This document shows positions 8,610 through 17,278 of a stretch of 64,000 bases of DNA, one piece after another. The notes under the pieces are model-generated. The model did no database searches, had not been told where the DNA came from, and worked only from the letters and a program-made list of their open reading frames with translations. How positions within the stretch are numbered: the stretch's first letter is position 1; every line of letters starts with the position of its first letter. Made by a program: the position numbers and the translations under genes. The stretch is from Salinibacterium sp. PAMC 21357 (GTDB lineage Bacteria; Actinomycetota; Actinomycetes; Actinomycetales; Microbacteriaceae). Where the stretch lies: positions 434,001-498,000 of the forward strand of contig NZ_AHWA01000004.1 in assembly GCF_000247645.1 (NCBI RefSeq), in the 5' to 3' direction.

Positions 8610-8645
8610 GGAAGGGCCCGAAAGCCGAAGCTTTCGGGCCCTTCC
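8610..8645 (-). terminator. Intrinsic-type terminator of icd
   Basis: A perfect 16-bp stem (8610-8625 with 8630-8645) closed by a CGAA tetraloop, 47 bp beyond the icd stop on the minus strand. No long T-run follows, but stem length and position make it the likely end of the icd transcript. Confidence 0.8.
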
Positions 8646-8691
8646 TGAAACCTCGTGGCGTGAACCAGTCAGTTACCGCGCGAGACGCAAA

Positions 8692-9906
8692 TTATGCGAG
8701 GCGGGCAGCGAGGTTCTTGTCGAGTGTGTCGAGGAACTCTTCGGTGGTTTCCCACTTCTGGTCCGGTCCGACGAGCAGTGCGAGGTCCTTGGTCATGTGA
8801 CCGCCCTCTACCGACTTGATGACAACGTCTTCCAGGGTCGAAGCGAACTCGATGAGCTCCTGGTTGTTGTCAAGCACACCACGGTGAGCGAGTCCACGGG
8901 TCCACGCGTAGATCGAAGCGATCGGGTTCGTGGAGGTGGGCTTGCCCTGCTGGTGCTGACGGTAGTGACGAGTCACGGTGCCGTGAGCTGCCTCTGCTTC
9001 AACAACCTTTCCGTCTGGCGTGGCCAGAACGGAGGTCATGAGACCGAGCGAGCCGAAGCCCTGAGCTACGGTGTCGGACTGAACGTCGCCGTCATAGTTC
9101 TTGCAGGCCCAGACGTAACCGCCCTCCCACTTCATGGCCGAAGCGACCATGTCATCGATGAGGCGGTGCTCGTAGGTGAGGCCGGCAGCTTCGAACTTCT
9201 CTTTGAACTCGGTCTGGAAGATCTCTTCAAAGATGTCCTTGAAGCGACCGTCGTAGGCCTTGAGGATCGTGTTCTTCGTCGAGAGGTACACGGGGTAGTT
9301 GCGCGTGAGGCCGTAGTTGAGGCTGGCACGAGCGAAGTCAACGATCGAGTCGTCGAGGTTGTACTGAACCTGAGCGATTCCATCGCCCGGGGAGTCATAG
9401 ACCTCAAACTTCATGGGCTCGGAGCCGTCTTCGGGGGCGAACTCAACGGTCAGCTTCCCCTTGCCCTTGAACCGGAAGTCGGTGGCGCGGTACTGGTCGC
9501 CGAAGGCGTGACGGCCGATGATGATCGGCTTGTTCCAGCCCGGAACGAGACGCGGGATGTTCGAGATGATGATGGGCTCGCGGAAAATAACGCCGCCAAG
9601 GATGTTGCGGATGGTGCCGTTAGGGCTGCGCCACATCTTCTTGAGGCCGAATTCTTCAACACGGGCTTCGTCGGGGGTAATGGTTGCGCACTTGACGCCA
9701 ACACCGTGCTTTTGGATGGCGTGAGCCGCATCAATGGTGATCTGGTCGTCGGTTGCGTCGCGGCTTTCAATGCCGAGGTCGTAGTACTCGAGGTTGACGT
9801 CAACGTAGGGGTGGATCAGGGTTTCCTTGATCCGGTGCCAAATAATACGCGTCATTTCGTCGCCGTCGAGTTCGACGACGGTGCCTTCTACCTTGATCTT
9901 GGACAA
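8692..9906 (-). CDS. icd: NADP-dependent isocitrate dehydrogenase
   Basis: A 404-residue enzyme of the homodimeric, eukaryote-like NADP-IDH group. It converts isocitrate to 2-oxoglutarate and CO2 in the TCA cycle, giving NADPH. Diagnostic segments are [14 protein letters not shown] at the N-terminus, [14 protein letters not shown] (substrate loop), [18 protein letters not shown] and [20 protein letters not shown]. The start is a TTG at 9906 preceded by AAGGAG; reading upstream to an ATG at 9984 would add residues foreign to the family. A perfect inverted repeat 49 bp upstream (9955-9974) is a candidate operator shared with the divergent acetyltransferase gene. Confidence 0.97.
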   Translation of the reverse strand: MSKIKVEGTVVELDGDEMTRIIWHRIKETLIHPYVDVNLEYYDLGIESRDATDDQITIDAAHAIQKHGVGVKCATITPDEARVEEFGLKKMWRSPNGTIRNILGGVIFREPIIISNIPRLVPGWNKPIIIGRHAFGDQYRATDFRFKGKGKLTVEFAPEDGSEPMKFEVYDSPGDGIAQVQYNLDDSIVDFARASLNYGLTRNYPVYLSTKNTILKAYDGRFKDIFEEIFQTEFKEKFEAAGLTYEHRLIDDMVASAMKWEGGYVWACKNYDGDVQSDTVAQGFGSLGLMTSVLATPDGKVVEAEAAHGTVTRHYRQHQQGKPTSTNPIASIYAWTRGLAHRGVLDNNQELIEFASTLEDVVIKSVEGGHMTKDLALLVGPDQKWETTEEFLDTLDKNLAARLA

Positions 9907-9954
9907 GCTTTGCTCCTTAGTTAGTGGCCTCCACCAGCTTACTCTTTTTCTTAA

Positions 9955-9974
9955 GTATCTCGACATCGAGATAC
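9955..9974. promoter_or_regulatory. Perfect inverted repeat, candidate MarR-type operator, icd/GNAT intergenic
   Basis: GTATCTCG (9955-9962) and CGAGATAC (9967-9974) are separated by ACAT. The layout of 8-bp arms and a 4-bp centre is of MarR-family type. It lies between the divergent icd and acetyltransferase genes and touches the -35 region of the latter. Confidence 0.6.
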
Positions 9975-9975
9975 C

Positions 9976-10005
9976 TTGGCGCATCTGTCTACCGCGGGTT
10001 AGCCT
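9976..10005 (+). promoter_or_regulatory. Leaderless promoter of acetyltransferase gene
   Basis: A -35-like TTGGCG (9976-9981), an 18-bp spacer and a -10 TAGCCT (10000-10005) that ends 6 nt before the ATG. No Shine-Dalgarno sequence is present. Confidence 0.6.
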
Positions 10006-10011
10006 GTATCT

Positions 10012-10464
10012 ATGGGTGACTTACGACTTGAAGAATTATCGGCAAGCACCATCGTTGCCGCCAACAACCTCACGCTTCGACGCGGCCAAGAGCAGTTCGT
10101 CACGCCGCCCTCCTATGCGATCGCCGATGCGTTCATCGATCCCCTCACGTCGTGGCCCCGCGTGGTCCTCGACGGCGACACGGTTGTTGGCTTCATTCGG
10201 GGCAACTTTGACCCCGAAGCTTCGCAAGAAGAATTCCGCAGCTGCATTTGGCGCGTGAGCGTCTCTGGTGATGCTCAAGGCGCCGGCGTTGGTCGGTTCG
10301 CTGTCAAAGCGCTGTGCGAAGAGGCCCGCAGTCGCGGCTTCGACCGAATCACCGCGATTTGGGAAGAGGGCGATGACGGCCCAGAACAATTCTTCCTCAA
10401 AGTCGGCTTCAGCGTTATTGGCGAGACCCAATACGGCGAGAAGCTCGGCGAGTACACCCTCTAG
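10012..10464 (+). CDS. GNAT family N-acetyltransferase
   Basis: A 150-residue acetyltransferase. The acetyl-CoA-binding loop is seen in [26 protein letters not shown] (Q/RxxGxG/A pattern, about 82-106), followed by the typical C-terminal [12 protein letters not shown] where the strand 5/helix 4 pair lies. The first 75 residues are the variable acceptor region. It is transcribed divergently from icd behind a leaderless promoter next to an inverted repeat, so it may share a regulator with icd. Acceptor (small molecule or protein) is unknown. Confidence 0.85.
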   Translation: MGDLRLEELSASTIVAANNLTLRRGQEQFVTPPSYAIADAFIDPLTSWPRVVLDGDTVVGFIRGNFDPEASQEEFRSCIWRVSVSGDAQGAGVGRFAVKALCEEARSRGFDRITAIWEEGDDGPEQFFLKVGFSVIGETQYGEKLGEYTL

Positions 10465-10533
10465 AGCGCCCAGCGCGCTGCCACGACTTCAACGATCCGC
10501 TCCCAGCAGATCTCACAGTCAACGTCTGATCCC

Positions 10534-10851
10534 GTGAACGCCATTAATGACGACTTCGTCACCCGCGTGCTGGCTGTGGTTGACGCGATTCCCGCCGGGC
10601 ACGTGATGACCTATGGCGACGTGGCCGCGACGATTGGTTCCCGAGCCGCGCGAGCCGTCGGCACCGTCATGGCGCGTTATGGCTCTGACGTCACGTGGTG
10701 GCGCGTGATTCGTGCGGGCGGGCATCCACCGGTCTGTCACGAAGATCAGGCGCTCGAACACTACGAGGCCGAATCAACGCCACTGAGATGGATGCCCGAC
10801 GGCAGCTATCGGGTCGATCTGAAGCTTGCGCGCTTTCGCCCCTCTGCGTAG
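10534..10851 (+). CDS. Alkyltransferase-like protein (MGMT-family DNA-binding domain without the active cysteine)
   Basis: A 105-residue protein with the O6-alkylguanine-DNA alkyltransferase DNA-binding fold: IPAGHVMTYGDVAATIGSRAARAVGTVMA is the helix-turn-helix with its arginine finger. At the place of the PCHRV active site it reads TWWRV, so the methyl-acceptor Cys is replaced by Trp. This is the signature of ATL proteins, which bind O6-alkylguanine without repairing it and pass it to nucleotide excision repair. The GTG at 10534 is used as start because the domain begins just after it. It ends 13 bp from the convergent DhaK-DhaL gene. Confidence 0.88.
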   Translation: MNAINDDFVTRVLAVVDAIPAGHVMTYGDVAATIGSRAARAVGTVMARYGSDVTWWRVIRAGGHPPVCHEDQALEHYEAESTPLRWMPDGSYRVDLKLARFRPSA

Positions 10852-10863
10852 CGCGCCAAGCCC

Positions 10864-12552
10864 TCATTCGCCCGAAAGCACTTCCACAAACCGCAGCACA
10901 GCAACCGCACCGGGATCGCGGTGACCAATGGTTCGTTCCTGTTGCCACGCTGCTCGCCCCCGTGCTGACTGCAGCTGAGCGGAAGCATCGACCGCGTCTC
11001 TAGCTGCGGCCGTCGCGATCGTCCCCGCGCCTGATCCTTTAGACCCGGCAAGCGCCTGAATGACAGGGTGCAAAACATCGAGGAAGGTTTTATCTCCGAG
11101 ACGTGCTCCACCCTTCTCGCTCACGCGATCGAAAACTGCCTGAAGCGCGACCACGAGTTCATCGAGGCCGAGTTCACTTCGAGCTGGCATGGCATCGGCT
11201 GCGGCAAAGAGTCCTGAGCCAACCAACGCGGCAAACGTCGACGGGTTCGCTGCCGCGAAAGCGCTAGCAGCGGCACGGAGCAGTGTCGCCGCGTCAGAGT
11301 CTTCGGGCAGCTCACGGAGAGCAGCGGCAACGGCTACACTTCCTTTGGTCACCGTGATTCCGAGGTCTCCGTCGCCGAGCGCTGCATCGAGTTCACGAAG
11401 CTCTTCACCATGGGCGGACATCGCAGGCAGGCGCTCAATCAACAGCTCTCGTGCGACGCTTCGCGTGCCGGTCGTAACCGGGGCAGGGGCAAACGCCGAT
11501 ACTGACGCATCGACCAAGGCCGGAGCATCCGCCGCCGAGATCGTTTCGGTGGTTCCCTGTTGGAAGAACGGCGACGCTGCCGGAGCGGCAATGAGCGCCT
11601 CAAGTTCATCGTCAAGGATCATGATCGAGAGCGATGCTCCGGCCATTTCGAGGCTCGTGACATATTCGCCAACGAAGCGATGCGCGATAGTCACCCCGCG
11701 CGCTGCGAGCACGCTGTTCACCCGGCGATACATGACGTAGAGCTCTTCTAGCGGTGTCGCGCCCAAGCCATTAACGAGCACAGCAACGCGTGCACCGTCC
11801 GTCAAATTTAGTTCGCCAGCAATCCCTTCGAGAAAGCGATCGGTGATCTGATCGGCAGACTCCAGCGGACCGCGATGGGTACCTTGTTCTCCATGGATGC
11901 CGACCCCGATCTCCATCTCGCCGTCAGCGAGGTGGAATGTTGCTTCTCCCGCTGCCGGCAGAATCGTTGGCGACAGGCCGACCCCCATCGTGCGCGTGTT
12001 CTGCACGGCAGCGTTGGCGATGCGCGTAACTTCATCAAGATTCAGCAGCTGGTCGGCAGCAGCGCCGGCCACTTTGTAGACCAAGAAGAGCCCAGCCACG
12101 CCGCGGCGATCATTGGCTCTTTCCGGCGGGGCGGAGAGAAGGTCATCCGTTCCGAGGACCGTGTTGATCTGGATGCCATTAGTGCGGCACATCTCGGCGG
12201 CAATGTCGAAATTGTAGACGTCTCCCCCATAGTTGCCGTAGAGGTAGAGCAGCCCGGCGTCGGAACTAACCGCCTGCGATGCGGCATAGATTTGGGCCGA
12301 CGATGGAGACGAGAACACGTTGCCAATTGCCACGGCTGAGCAGAGACCTTGACCGACGTACCCGAGAAAAAAGGGCAAGTGACCAGAGCCGCCACCGGTG
12401 ACGATGCCCACCCGCCCCGTCTTCGGTGAATCTACGCGAACGAGGGTGCGATTGTCGGTCGTCGCCGGCCGAACTTGGCTGGCGTGGGCAGCAAAAATGC
12501 CCTCCATTACTTCGTCAACGAAGGCGTCTGGCTCGTTAATAATCTTGCGCAT
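10864..12552 (-). CDS. Dihydroxyacetone kinase family protein (DhaK-DhaL fusion)
   Basis: A 562-residue ATP-dependent kinase. The DhaK domain (about 1-330) shows GGGSGHLPFFLGYVG and the His of GVGIHGEQG, which binds the carbonyl of the substrate covalently as a hemiaminal. The DhaL domain (about 365-562) shows the Mg/ATP-binding acidic loop LDAALGDGDLG. Known members phosphorylate dihydroxyacetone, glyceraldehyde or C4 ketoses such as erythrulose. It starts 3 nt after the lyase gene and is the last gene of the TctCBA operon, so its substrate is probably the product of that lyase. Exact substrate unknown. Confidence 0.88.
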   Translation of the reverse strand: MRKIINEPDAFVDEVMEGIFAAHASQVRPATTDNRTLVRVDSPKTGRVGIVTGGGSGHLPFFLGYVGQGLCSAVAIGNVFSSPSSAQIYAASQAVSSDAGLLYLYGNYGGDVYNFDIAAEMCRTNGIQINTVLGTDDLLSAPPERANDRRGVAGLFLVYKVAGAAADQLLNLDEVTRIANAAVQNTRTMGVGLSPTILPAAGEATFHLADGEMEIGVGIHGEQGTHRGPLESADQITDRFLEGIAGELNLTDGARVAVLVNGLGATPLEELYVMYRRVNSVLAARGVTIAHRFVGEYVTSLEMAGASLSIMILDDELEALIAAPAASPFFQQGTTETISAADAPALVDASVSAFAPAPVTTGTRSVARELLIERLPAMSAHGEELRELDAALGDGDLGITVTKGSVAVAAALRELPEDSDAATLLRAAASAFAAANPSTFAALVGSGLFAAADAMPARSELGLDELVVALQAVFDRVSEKGGARLGDKTFLDVLHPVIQALAGSKGSGAGTIATAAARDAVDASAQLQSARGRAAWQQERTIGHRDPGAVAVLRFVEVLSGE

Positions 12553-12555
12553 GGT

Positions 12556-13437
12556 CTAGTTCTCGTTGTATTCGGTGGCGAGTGACTGAATCGTGAGGAG
12601 ATCAGTGTCACTAACGGGTGCGATTGCTGAACGTACCGGGCTCGCGGCAAAATCACGGGCAGCGATTCCTGCTTTGAGGTGAGTCAAACTGCCTGCACGT
12701 ACCGCGATTACGGCTTGCTCAACTTTTGCTTGCCAGTGAGCGATAGCATCGGCGTCGTTGGCGATGAGAGCATCGCGGAGCTTCACGAATGGTTCGGGGT
12801 ACGCCGACGATACTCCCGAGATGATGCCGTGACCACCGGATTGAATGAGCCAGCCGAAGGACACGTCGTTGCCGGAAAAGACCGCGAACCCTTCCGGCGC
12901 TGCGGCGATGAACTGCTCGACACGTTCGTCGGGTTCCCCACTGAGCTTGACCCCCGCAACACCGACCTCGACGAGTCGCGAAAGGACGCTGGGCAGTGAG
13001 TGGCTGGAGGTGCGGGCTTCGAAGAGATACGCGAAAATTTCAGCACCGTCGGCCGCGTTCACGAGACGACGGTAGTAGTCGACGACCTGGTCTTCGGGTG
13101 CTGGCTGGAAGAACGGGGTGATCGCTGCCATGCGAGTCGCTCCGACGGCCACCGCACGGCGTACGAGGTTCTCGGCCTGTCGCGCGGTGGCGGCACCGAC
13201 GTGAAAGTACACGCTATCCGCTGGAAAAACGTCGAGACAGATAGAGAGGATTTCGAGACGTTCGTCATCGGTCAGCGACGGGAACTCGCCCGAAGTTCCG
13301 GCGGGGAATAGTGCGTCGACACCGTGGGCGCGTAACCACTCAACGTGTGAACGAATGCCCTCAAGGTTCAGAGTTTCGTCCGCGTTGAAGAGGGTCGGTG
13401 TGGCGGTGATGACGAGGGGGGTCAGGGGAATAGTCAT
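12556..13437 (-). CDS. DapA-family (dihydrodipicolinate synthase/N-acetylneuraminate lyase) lyase
   Basis: A 293-residue class I aldolase of the DHDPS/NAL superfamily. It keeps the keto-acid carboxylate loop PAGTSGEF (46-52), Tyr137 and the Schiff-base lysine K164 (GVKLSG). The length is standard. Members either condense or cleave 2-keto acids, commonly releasing pyruvate, or dehydrate sugar acids. Real lysine biosynthesis is unlikely given the operon: it sits between TctA and a triose-type kinase. I start it at the ATG at 13437, 8 nt after tctA; the frame stays open far upstream, but that overlaps tctA. Probable role: cleavage of an imported acid or its derivative. Confidence 0.85.
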   Translation of the reverse strand: MTIPLTPLVITATPTLFNADETLNLEGIRSHVEWLRAHGVDALFPAGTSGEFPSLTDDERLEILSICLDVFPADSVYFHVGAATARQAENLVRRAVAVGATRMAAITPFFQPAPEDQVVDYYRRLVNAADGAEIFAYLFEARTSSHSLPSVLSRLVEVGVAGVKLSGEPDERVEQFIAAAPEGFAVFSGNDVSFGWLIQSGGHGIISGVSSAYPEPFVKLRDALIANDADAIAHWQAKVEQAVIAVRAGSLTHLKAGIAARDFAASPVRSAIAPVSDTDLLTIQSLATEYNEN

Positions 13438-13445
13438 GGTTCTGA

Positions 13446-14981
13446 TCACTTTCGGAGAGAGTCGGTTGGTAACGATGTCGTAGCTTGCTGCGCCGTATTG
13501 AGTCGGGCGAGCTTTCGGCGCTTGACGCGCGCGAACAGTGCAGGGAGGGTGATCGCTGCGGCACTGATGATCAGTGTCGTCACGGCGATCGGGCTGGTCA
13601 AAATGTTCTCGATACCGCCAATTTCTAGCGCTCGCCGTAGGTTGCCTTCGGCGAGTTTGCCCAAGATCAGCCCGAGCACAACGGGTCCCGCAGGGAATCC
13701 CGTGCGCCTCAGAACCAACCCGACGAGACCGAACAGCAGCATGACTCCCACATCGAAGACGCTGTTGTTCACGGCGAAGGTTCCCACCATGCAGAACACG
13801 ATGATGACGGTCCACAGGAAGGCTGGCTTGAGTTCGAGAAGTTTGGTCACGCCACGCAGCCGCACGAGGCTGAGTACCAACGTGAGAACCGTGGCGACCA
13901 CCATGATTCCTGCGATCGTGTAAACAAGATCTGGGCGATTGGTAAAGAGCGCCGGCCCGGGTTGAATACCCCAGATGATGAGCGATCCAATGAGCACTGC
14001 CATCACTGAGTCTCCGGGAATACCGAGCGCCAGCGTTGTGGTGACGGAGGGACCGAGTGTTGCGTTCGAAGCAGTGTCTGTAGCAGTCAGGCCTTCGATC
14101 GAGCCTTTTCCAAACTCTTCGGGATGCTTCGATGCCTTCTTCGCTGCTGCCCACGACATGATTCCGGCAATATCACCACCCGCGGCAGGAACAGCACCGA
14201 CGACAGCACCAACTCCGGATCCCACGAAGAGTGGCCTGACCATCTGGCGCAGCTCTGCGCGGTTGGGCCACCAACGCCCGAATTGGGTGATCGGAGTATA
14301 TTTTTCCGCCCGATGGCTCAACATCTGGTCGAGCACATCGGCAACACCGAAAAGCCCAATAATTGCGGCGATGAAGGGGATGCCATCGCTGAGCTCCAGG
14401 ATCCCGAAGGTGAAGCGTTCCGTTCCGGTAATGGGGTCGCGGCCAATGACGGCCAGTGCCAATCCAATGGCTCCGGCAATCAGCCCCTTGCCAATCTTGC
14501 CGCCAGAGACGCCAACCATCATGGTGAGCCCGAAAACAACGAGGGCAAACATCTCGGCCGGGCCAAACTGAAGCGCAATCTTTGAGAGTGGGATCGCAGC
14601 GAAGACGAGCAACAACAGCCCGGCAAACGTGCCGATTGCTGAGGCGAACGCGGATGTCGTGAGTGCTACTCCGGCCAGTCCCTTCTTCGCCATCGGATAG
14701 CCGTCGAAAGTCGTCGCGATTGACGCCGGAGTTCCGGGAGTATTCACCAGGATCGCCGGAACGCGATCGCCAAAGTTGGCGGAGACGTAGATCGTTAGGA
14801 GCACCGCCAGCCCCGGAACCGGGTCCATGGTCAAAGTAAAACTGCTGGCCAGAGCGACGGCCATTGTGGCCGTAACGCCGGGAAAGGCCCCGACGAGCAT
14901 GCCTACAAGAGCACCGATCAAAATACACAGCAAGACAAAGGGGTCGGCGAGTTGTTCGAGACCAACTGTCACGGGGTTCAT
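13446..14981 (-). CDS. Tripartite tricarboxylate transporter, large permease subunit TctA
   Basis: A 511-residue protein with about 12 membrane segments and the TctA family pattern: GAFPGVTATMAVALASSFTLTMDP near the start, YVSANFGDRVPAILVNTPGTP, and the second repeat GAVVGAVPAAGGDIAGIMSWAAAKKASKHPEEFGKG. It forms the transport channel for a carboxylate bound by TctC. The start is the ATG at 14981, which overlaps the tctB stop (ATGA); an upstream in-frame start at 15062 would lie within tctB. The operon link is certain; the carboxylate is not. Confidence 0.93.
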   Translation of the reverse strand: MNPVTVGLEQLADPFVLLCILIGALVGMLVGAFPGVTATMAVALASSFTLTMDPVPGLAVLLTIYVSANFGDRVPAILVNTPGTPASIATTFDGYPMAKKGLAGVALTTSAFASAIGTFAGLLLLVFAAIPLSKIALQFGPAEMFALVVFGLTMMVGVSGGKIGKGLIAGAIGLALAVIGRDPITGTERFTFGILELSDGIPFIAAIIGLFGVADVLDQMLSHRAEKYTPITQFGRWWPNRAELRQMVRPLFVGSGVGAVVGAVPAAGGDIAGIMSWAAAKKASKHPEEFGKGSIEGLTATDTASNATLGPSVTTTLALGIPGDSVMAVLIGSLIIWGIQPGPALFTNRPDLVYTIAGIMVVATVLTLVLSLVRLRGVTKLLELKPAFLWTVIIVFCMVGTFAVNNSVFDVGVMLLFGLVGLVLRRTGFPAGPVVLGLILGKLAEGNLRRALEIGGIENILTSPIAVTTLIISAAAITLPALFARVKRRKLARLNTAQQATTSLPTDSLRK

Positions 14982-15478
14982 AGCGGCACCTTCAATAGCA
15001 GTCCGAACAGGGTGTACAGCACGCCGGTACACACGAGGGGGAAAATAACGATCGCTTTCCACCCGCGCGCGCCCAAGATGAGAACGAGTGCCACAAAGAG
15101 CAGCGCGGTTGCGATCGGGAAGGTTACGAAATACCAGACCACCGCGTACGCAGCGATTGCACCGAAGACGGCAAGTACGCGGCCGTAGCCAGTTCGCGTG
15201 GCGGGCTCCATTTCATCGGGAGCACCAGGACGCACGATGTCCTTGATGAGCACACCGGCGCTCAAGATCGCGATGAGAGCGCCGAGCGACTGCGGCCACC
15301 ATCGCGGGCTGAAACTTGTCGCAATGTTGGGCTCAACGATGGACTGCGACATTACAACGACCGCGAGTCCGAAGATGAGTCCAATTGCCGGGCCTGCGAG
15401 CGGGCCGACCAGCCGGCGGAAACGAGATTCGTCACCGCCGGCCGTGGGGGCCTGCTCCGAAAGAACAGGAGCAGTCAT
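14978..15478 (-). CDS. Tripartite tricarboxylate transporter small permease subunit TctB
   Basis: A 166-residue protein with four hydrophobic segments (about 27-48, 62-80, 102-125, 130-160), the size and topology of TctB (DUF1468) proteins. Sequence similarity is weak in this family, so the call rests on topology and on its place between tctC and tctA. It overlaps tctA by 4 nt and begins 4 nt after tctC. It is the small membrane partner of TctA. Confidence 0.9.
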   Translation of the reverse strand: MTAPVLSEQAPTAGGDESRFRRLVGPLAGPAIGLIFGLAVVVMSQSIVEPNIATSFSPRWWPQSLGALIAILSAGVLIKDIVRPGAPDEMEPATRTGYGRVLAVFGAIAAYAVVWYFVTFPIATALLFVALVLILGARGWKAIVIFPLVCTGVLYTLFGLLLKVPL

Positions 15479-15482
15479 TGTT

Positions 15483-16445
15483 CTACTCTGCGAAGAGCGC
15501 GCCGAATCGCTCCGACTCCGCGTTGAAGAACGTCGTAAAGTCGCTCGAGTTCTTGTAGACCGGAAGGTTGCCGGACTTGTTAATAACGGAAGTGAATTCT
15601 TCAGATTCGACGCCCGCCTTTACGGCCTCTGACAGTGCATCGCGCACAGAATCGGGCAATCCAGCGGGAGCACCGATTGCGCCCCAACCACCGATGGATA
15701 CATCGAATCCGAGAGACTTAGCGGTCTCGACTCCAGGCAATGCATCGGAAGCTTCGTCATCGAAAATGGCAAGCACGCGCAGGCGACCATCCGCTGCCGC
15801 TGGAGCAGTTTCAGAGATACCGGCAATAACAGCATCGACCTGACTACCGATCGCTGCGGTAACTGCTGGAGCTCCACCGTCGAACGGAACGGGCTTCAAC
15901 GAGACGCCGGCCACTTCGTTAAGCGCCGTTGTCGCTGCCTGCCAGATCGATCCTGCACCAGAGTTGGAAACGGTGATGGAATCCGGGTTAGCTTCTGCAG
16001 CATCGACGAGATCCTGCAACGTTTCATAGGGGCTGTCTGCCGGTACGGCAATCGTTGCCGGTACCGAAACGATTTGACCGAGTACATCGTAGGCGGCAGG
16101 GTCAAGGTCGTAACCCTGATACTGCAGCATTACTGATTCAACGGGGAGGTACCCAATCGAGTATCCATCGGCTGGGCGACCGGAGAGGTAGGAGAGCCCG
16201 ACTGAACCGGCACCACCCGTGCGGTTCTCGACGATGATGGACTGCCCGAGGGACTCTTCCATCGCCGCGGCGAGAGTGCGAGCCGACAGGTCGGATGCAC
16301 CACCAGCGGCGTAAGGAACCACAAGGGTGATCGCCTTACTCGGGTAGTCCTCGTCATCGACAACGGCAGCGTCTCTATTCGCGCAGCCAGTCAAGAGGAG
16401 AAGTGCCGCAGCTCCTGCGGCAATGGTGATGAGCTTGTTTTTCAC
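15483..16445 (-). CDS. Tripartite tricarboxylate transporter substrate-binding lipoprotein TctC
   Basis: A 320-residue extracytoplasmic binding protein with lipobox LTGC and the family start YPSKAITLVVPYAAGGASDLSARTLA, which forms the carboxylate-binding loops. Central motifs NRTGGAGSVGLSYL and VPFDGGAPAVTAAIGSQVDA are also typical of the Bug/TctC family. I choose the GTG at 16445, which has AAGGAAAA just upstream; a GTG 15 nt earlier is possible. First structural gene of the operon. It sets the specificity of uptake, but the ligand of these proteins cannot be predicted reliably from sequence. Confidence 0.92.
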   Translation of the reverse strand: MKNKLITIAAGAAALLLLTGCANRDAAVVDDEDYPSKAITLVVPYAAGGASDLSARTLAAAMEESLGQSIIVENRTGGAGSVGLSYLSGRPADGYSIGYLPVESVMLQYQGYDLDPAAYDVLGQIVSVPATIAVPADSPYETLQDLVDAAEANPDSITVSNSGAGSIWQAATTALNEVAGVSLKPVPFDGGAPAVTAAIGSQVDAVIAGISETAPAAADGRLRVLAIFDDEASDALPGVETAKSLGFDVSIGGWGAIGAPAGLPDSVRDALSEAVKAGVESEEFTSVINKSGNLPVYKNSSDFTTFFNAESERFGALFAE

Positions 16446-16487
16446 TGTTTTCCTTTTCACATCGTTGTGGGTGGTGCGAGAGGGTGG

Positions 16488-17150
16488 TTAGCCGCCCGCA
16501 TACTCACGGCGCACTCGAGCGCGTGAGTGGTCTAGGTGTTTCTCGAGTTCGTCGCATGCTGCGTCGAGCTCCTTTTCACGGATGAGTTGCGCGAGCACGA
16601 GATGACTGTGCAGCGCGGGTTCGAGATCGGCGTGGCCAACGTTGGCGACGAGAAGAAGTAATTCGATGGTTGGGCGATACTGAGCCCAAACATCAGAAAG
16701 GCGTCGGTGCTGAGACGCGGCGTAAAAGGCCCCGTGGAAGTGCAGGTCGGCGAGGGTGAAAGCGGCGGCGTCGACGGCGGCAACGGCGGCCTTCATGTCG
16801 ACGATGACGGCGTCGAGCGATGCGTTGAGGTCGTCGGAATGCTGCACGACCGCCTCACGCAATGCCAACAGTTCTAAGGATGCGCGTAGGGAGAATAGCT
16901 CGTCGATGTCGGCGGCGGTGAGCCCGATGACTGTTGCGCTTCGCTTTCCGCTCGCTACGAGTCCTTCTTGAGTAAGCGTGCGGATGGCTTCGCGAACGGG
17001 GCCACGGCTTACCTGAAAGTCGGTAGCTAATTTCTCTTCCAGAAGCAGCGAACCATTCGGTCGCACTTGCGTCACTATTTGCCGACGGAGCTCATCAGCG
17101 ACTTGGTCGCCGAGCCCGATCGGGCGTTGTGGAAGCAGAGGCTGCATCAT
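16488..17150 (-). CDS. GntR-family transcriptional regulator (FadR/FCD subfamily)
   Basis: A 220-residue regulator. The winged HTH lies at about 12-75 (QVADELRRQIVTQ, then FQVSRGPVREAIRTLTQEGLV), and the FCD-type helical ligand domain follows (ADIDELFSLRASLELLALREAV; metal/ligand His residues in DLHFHGAFY and HSHLV). FCD regulators usually sense the acid that their operon degrades. It is first in the operon, 42 nt before tctC. Start is the ATG at 17150 behind GAGGA; the alternative ATG at 17147 is immediately next. A perfect 15-bp palindrome 14 bp upstream is its likely binding site. Confidence 0.9.
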   Translation of the reverse strand: MMQPLLPQRPIGLGDQVADELRRQIVTQVRPNGSLLLEEKLATDFQVSRGPVREAIRTLTQEGLVASGKRSATVIGLTAADIDELFSLRASLELLALREAVVQHSDDLNASLDAVIVDMKAAVAAVDAAAFTLADLHFHGAFYAASQHRRLSDVWAQYRPTIELLLLVANVGHADLEPALHSHLVLAQLIREKELDAACDELEKHLDHSRARVRREYAGG

Positions 17151-17163
17151 TGGTTCCTCACTC

Positions 17164-17191
17164 TGTTTACAGTAAACAGTAAACGGTAAAC
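17164..17191. promoter_or_regulatory. Candidate GntR operator: palindrome plus direct repeats
   Basis: TGTTTACAGTAAACA (17164-17178) is a perfect 15-bp palindrome centred on A17171. GTAAAC recurs at 17172, 17179 and 17186, at exact 7-bp steps. It lies just upstream of the GntR start codon. Confidence 0.65.
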
Positions 17192-17278
17192 ACACAGTAT
17201 CCAGATCGATCAGCCGCGTCAAGTCCGCAGTCAGACGCGCGATATCTGCTGCCCATAACTCACGCGTTAACGCAAAAA

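Noticed and set aside
8413-9924. 503-codon open frame antisense to icd
   Set aside because: It mirrors icd codon by codon; the protein has no recognisable motif. High-GC codon bias leaves the reverse frame open.
13438-14154. Upstream extension of the DapA-family lyase to 532 residues
   Set aside because: The extra part lies inside tctA, in another frame, and has no family similarity. The ATG at 13437 gives the normal length.
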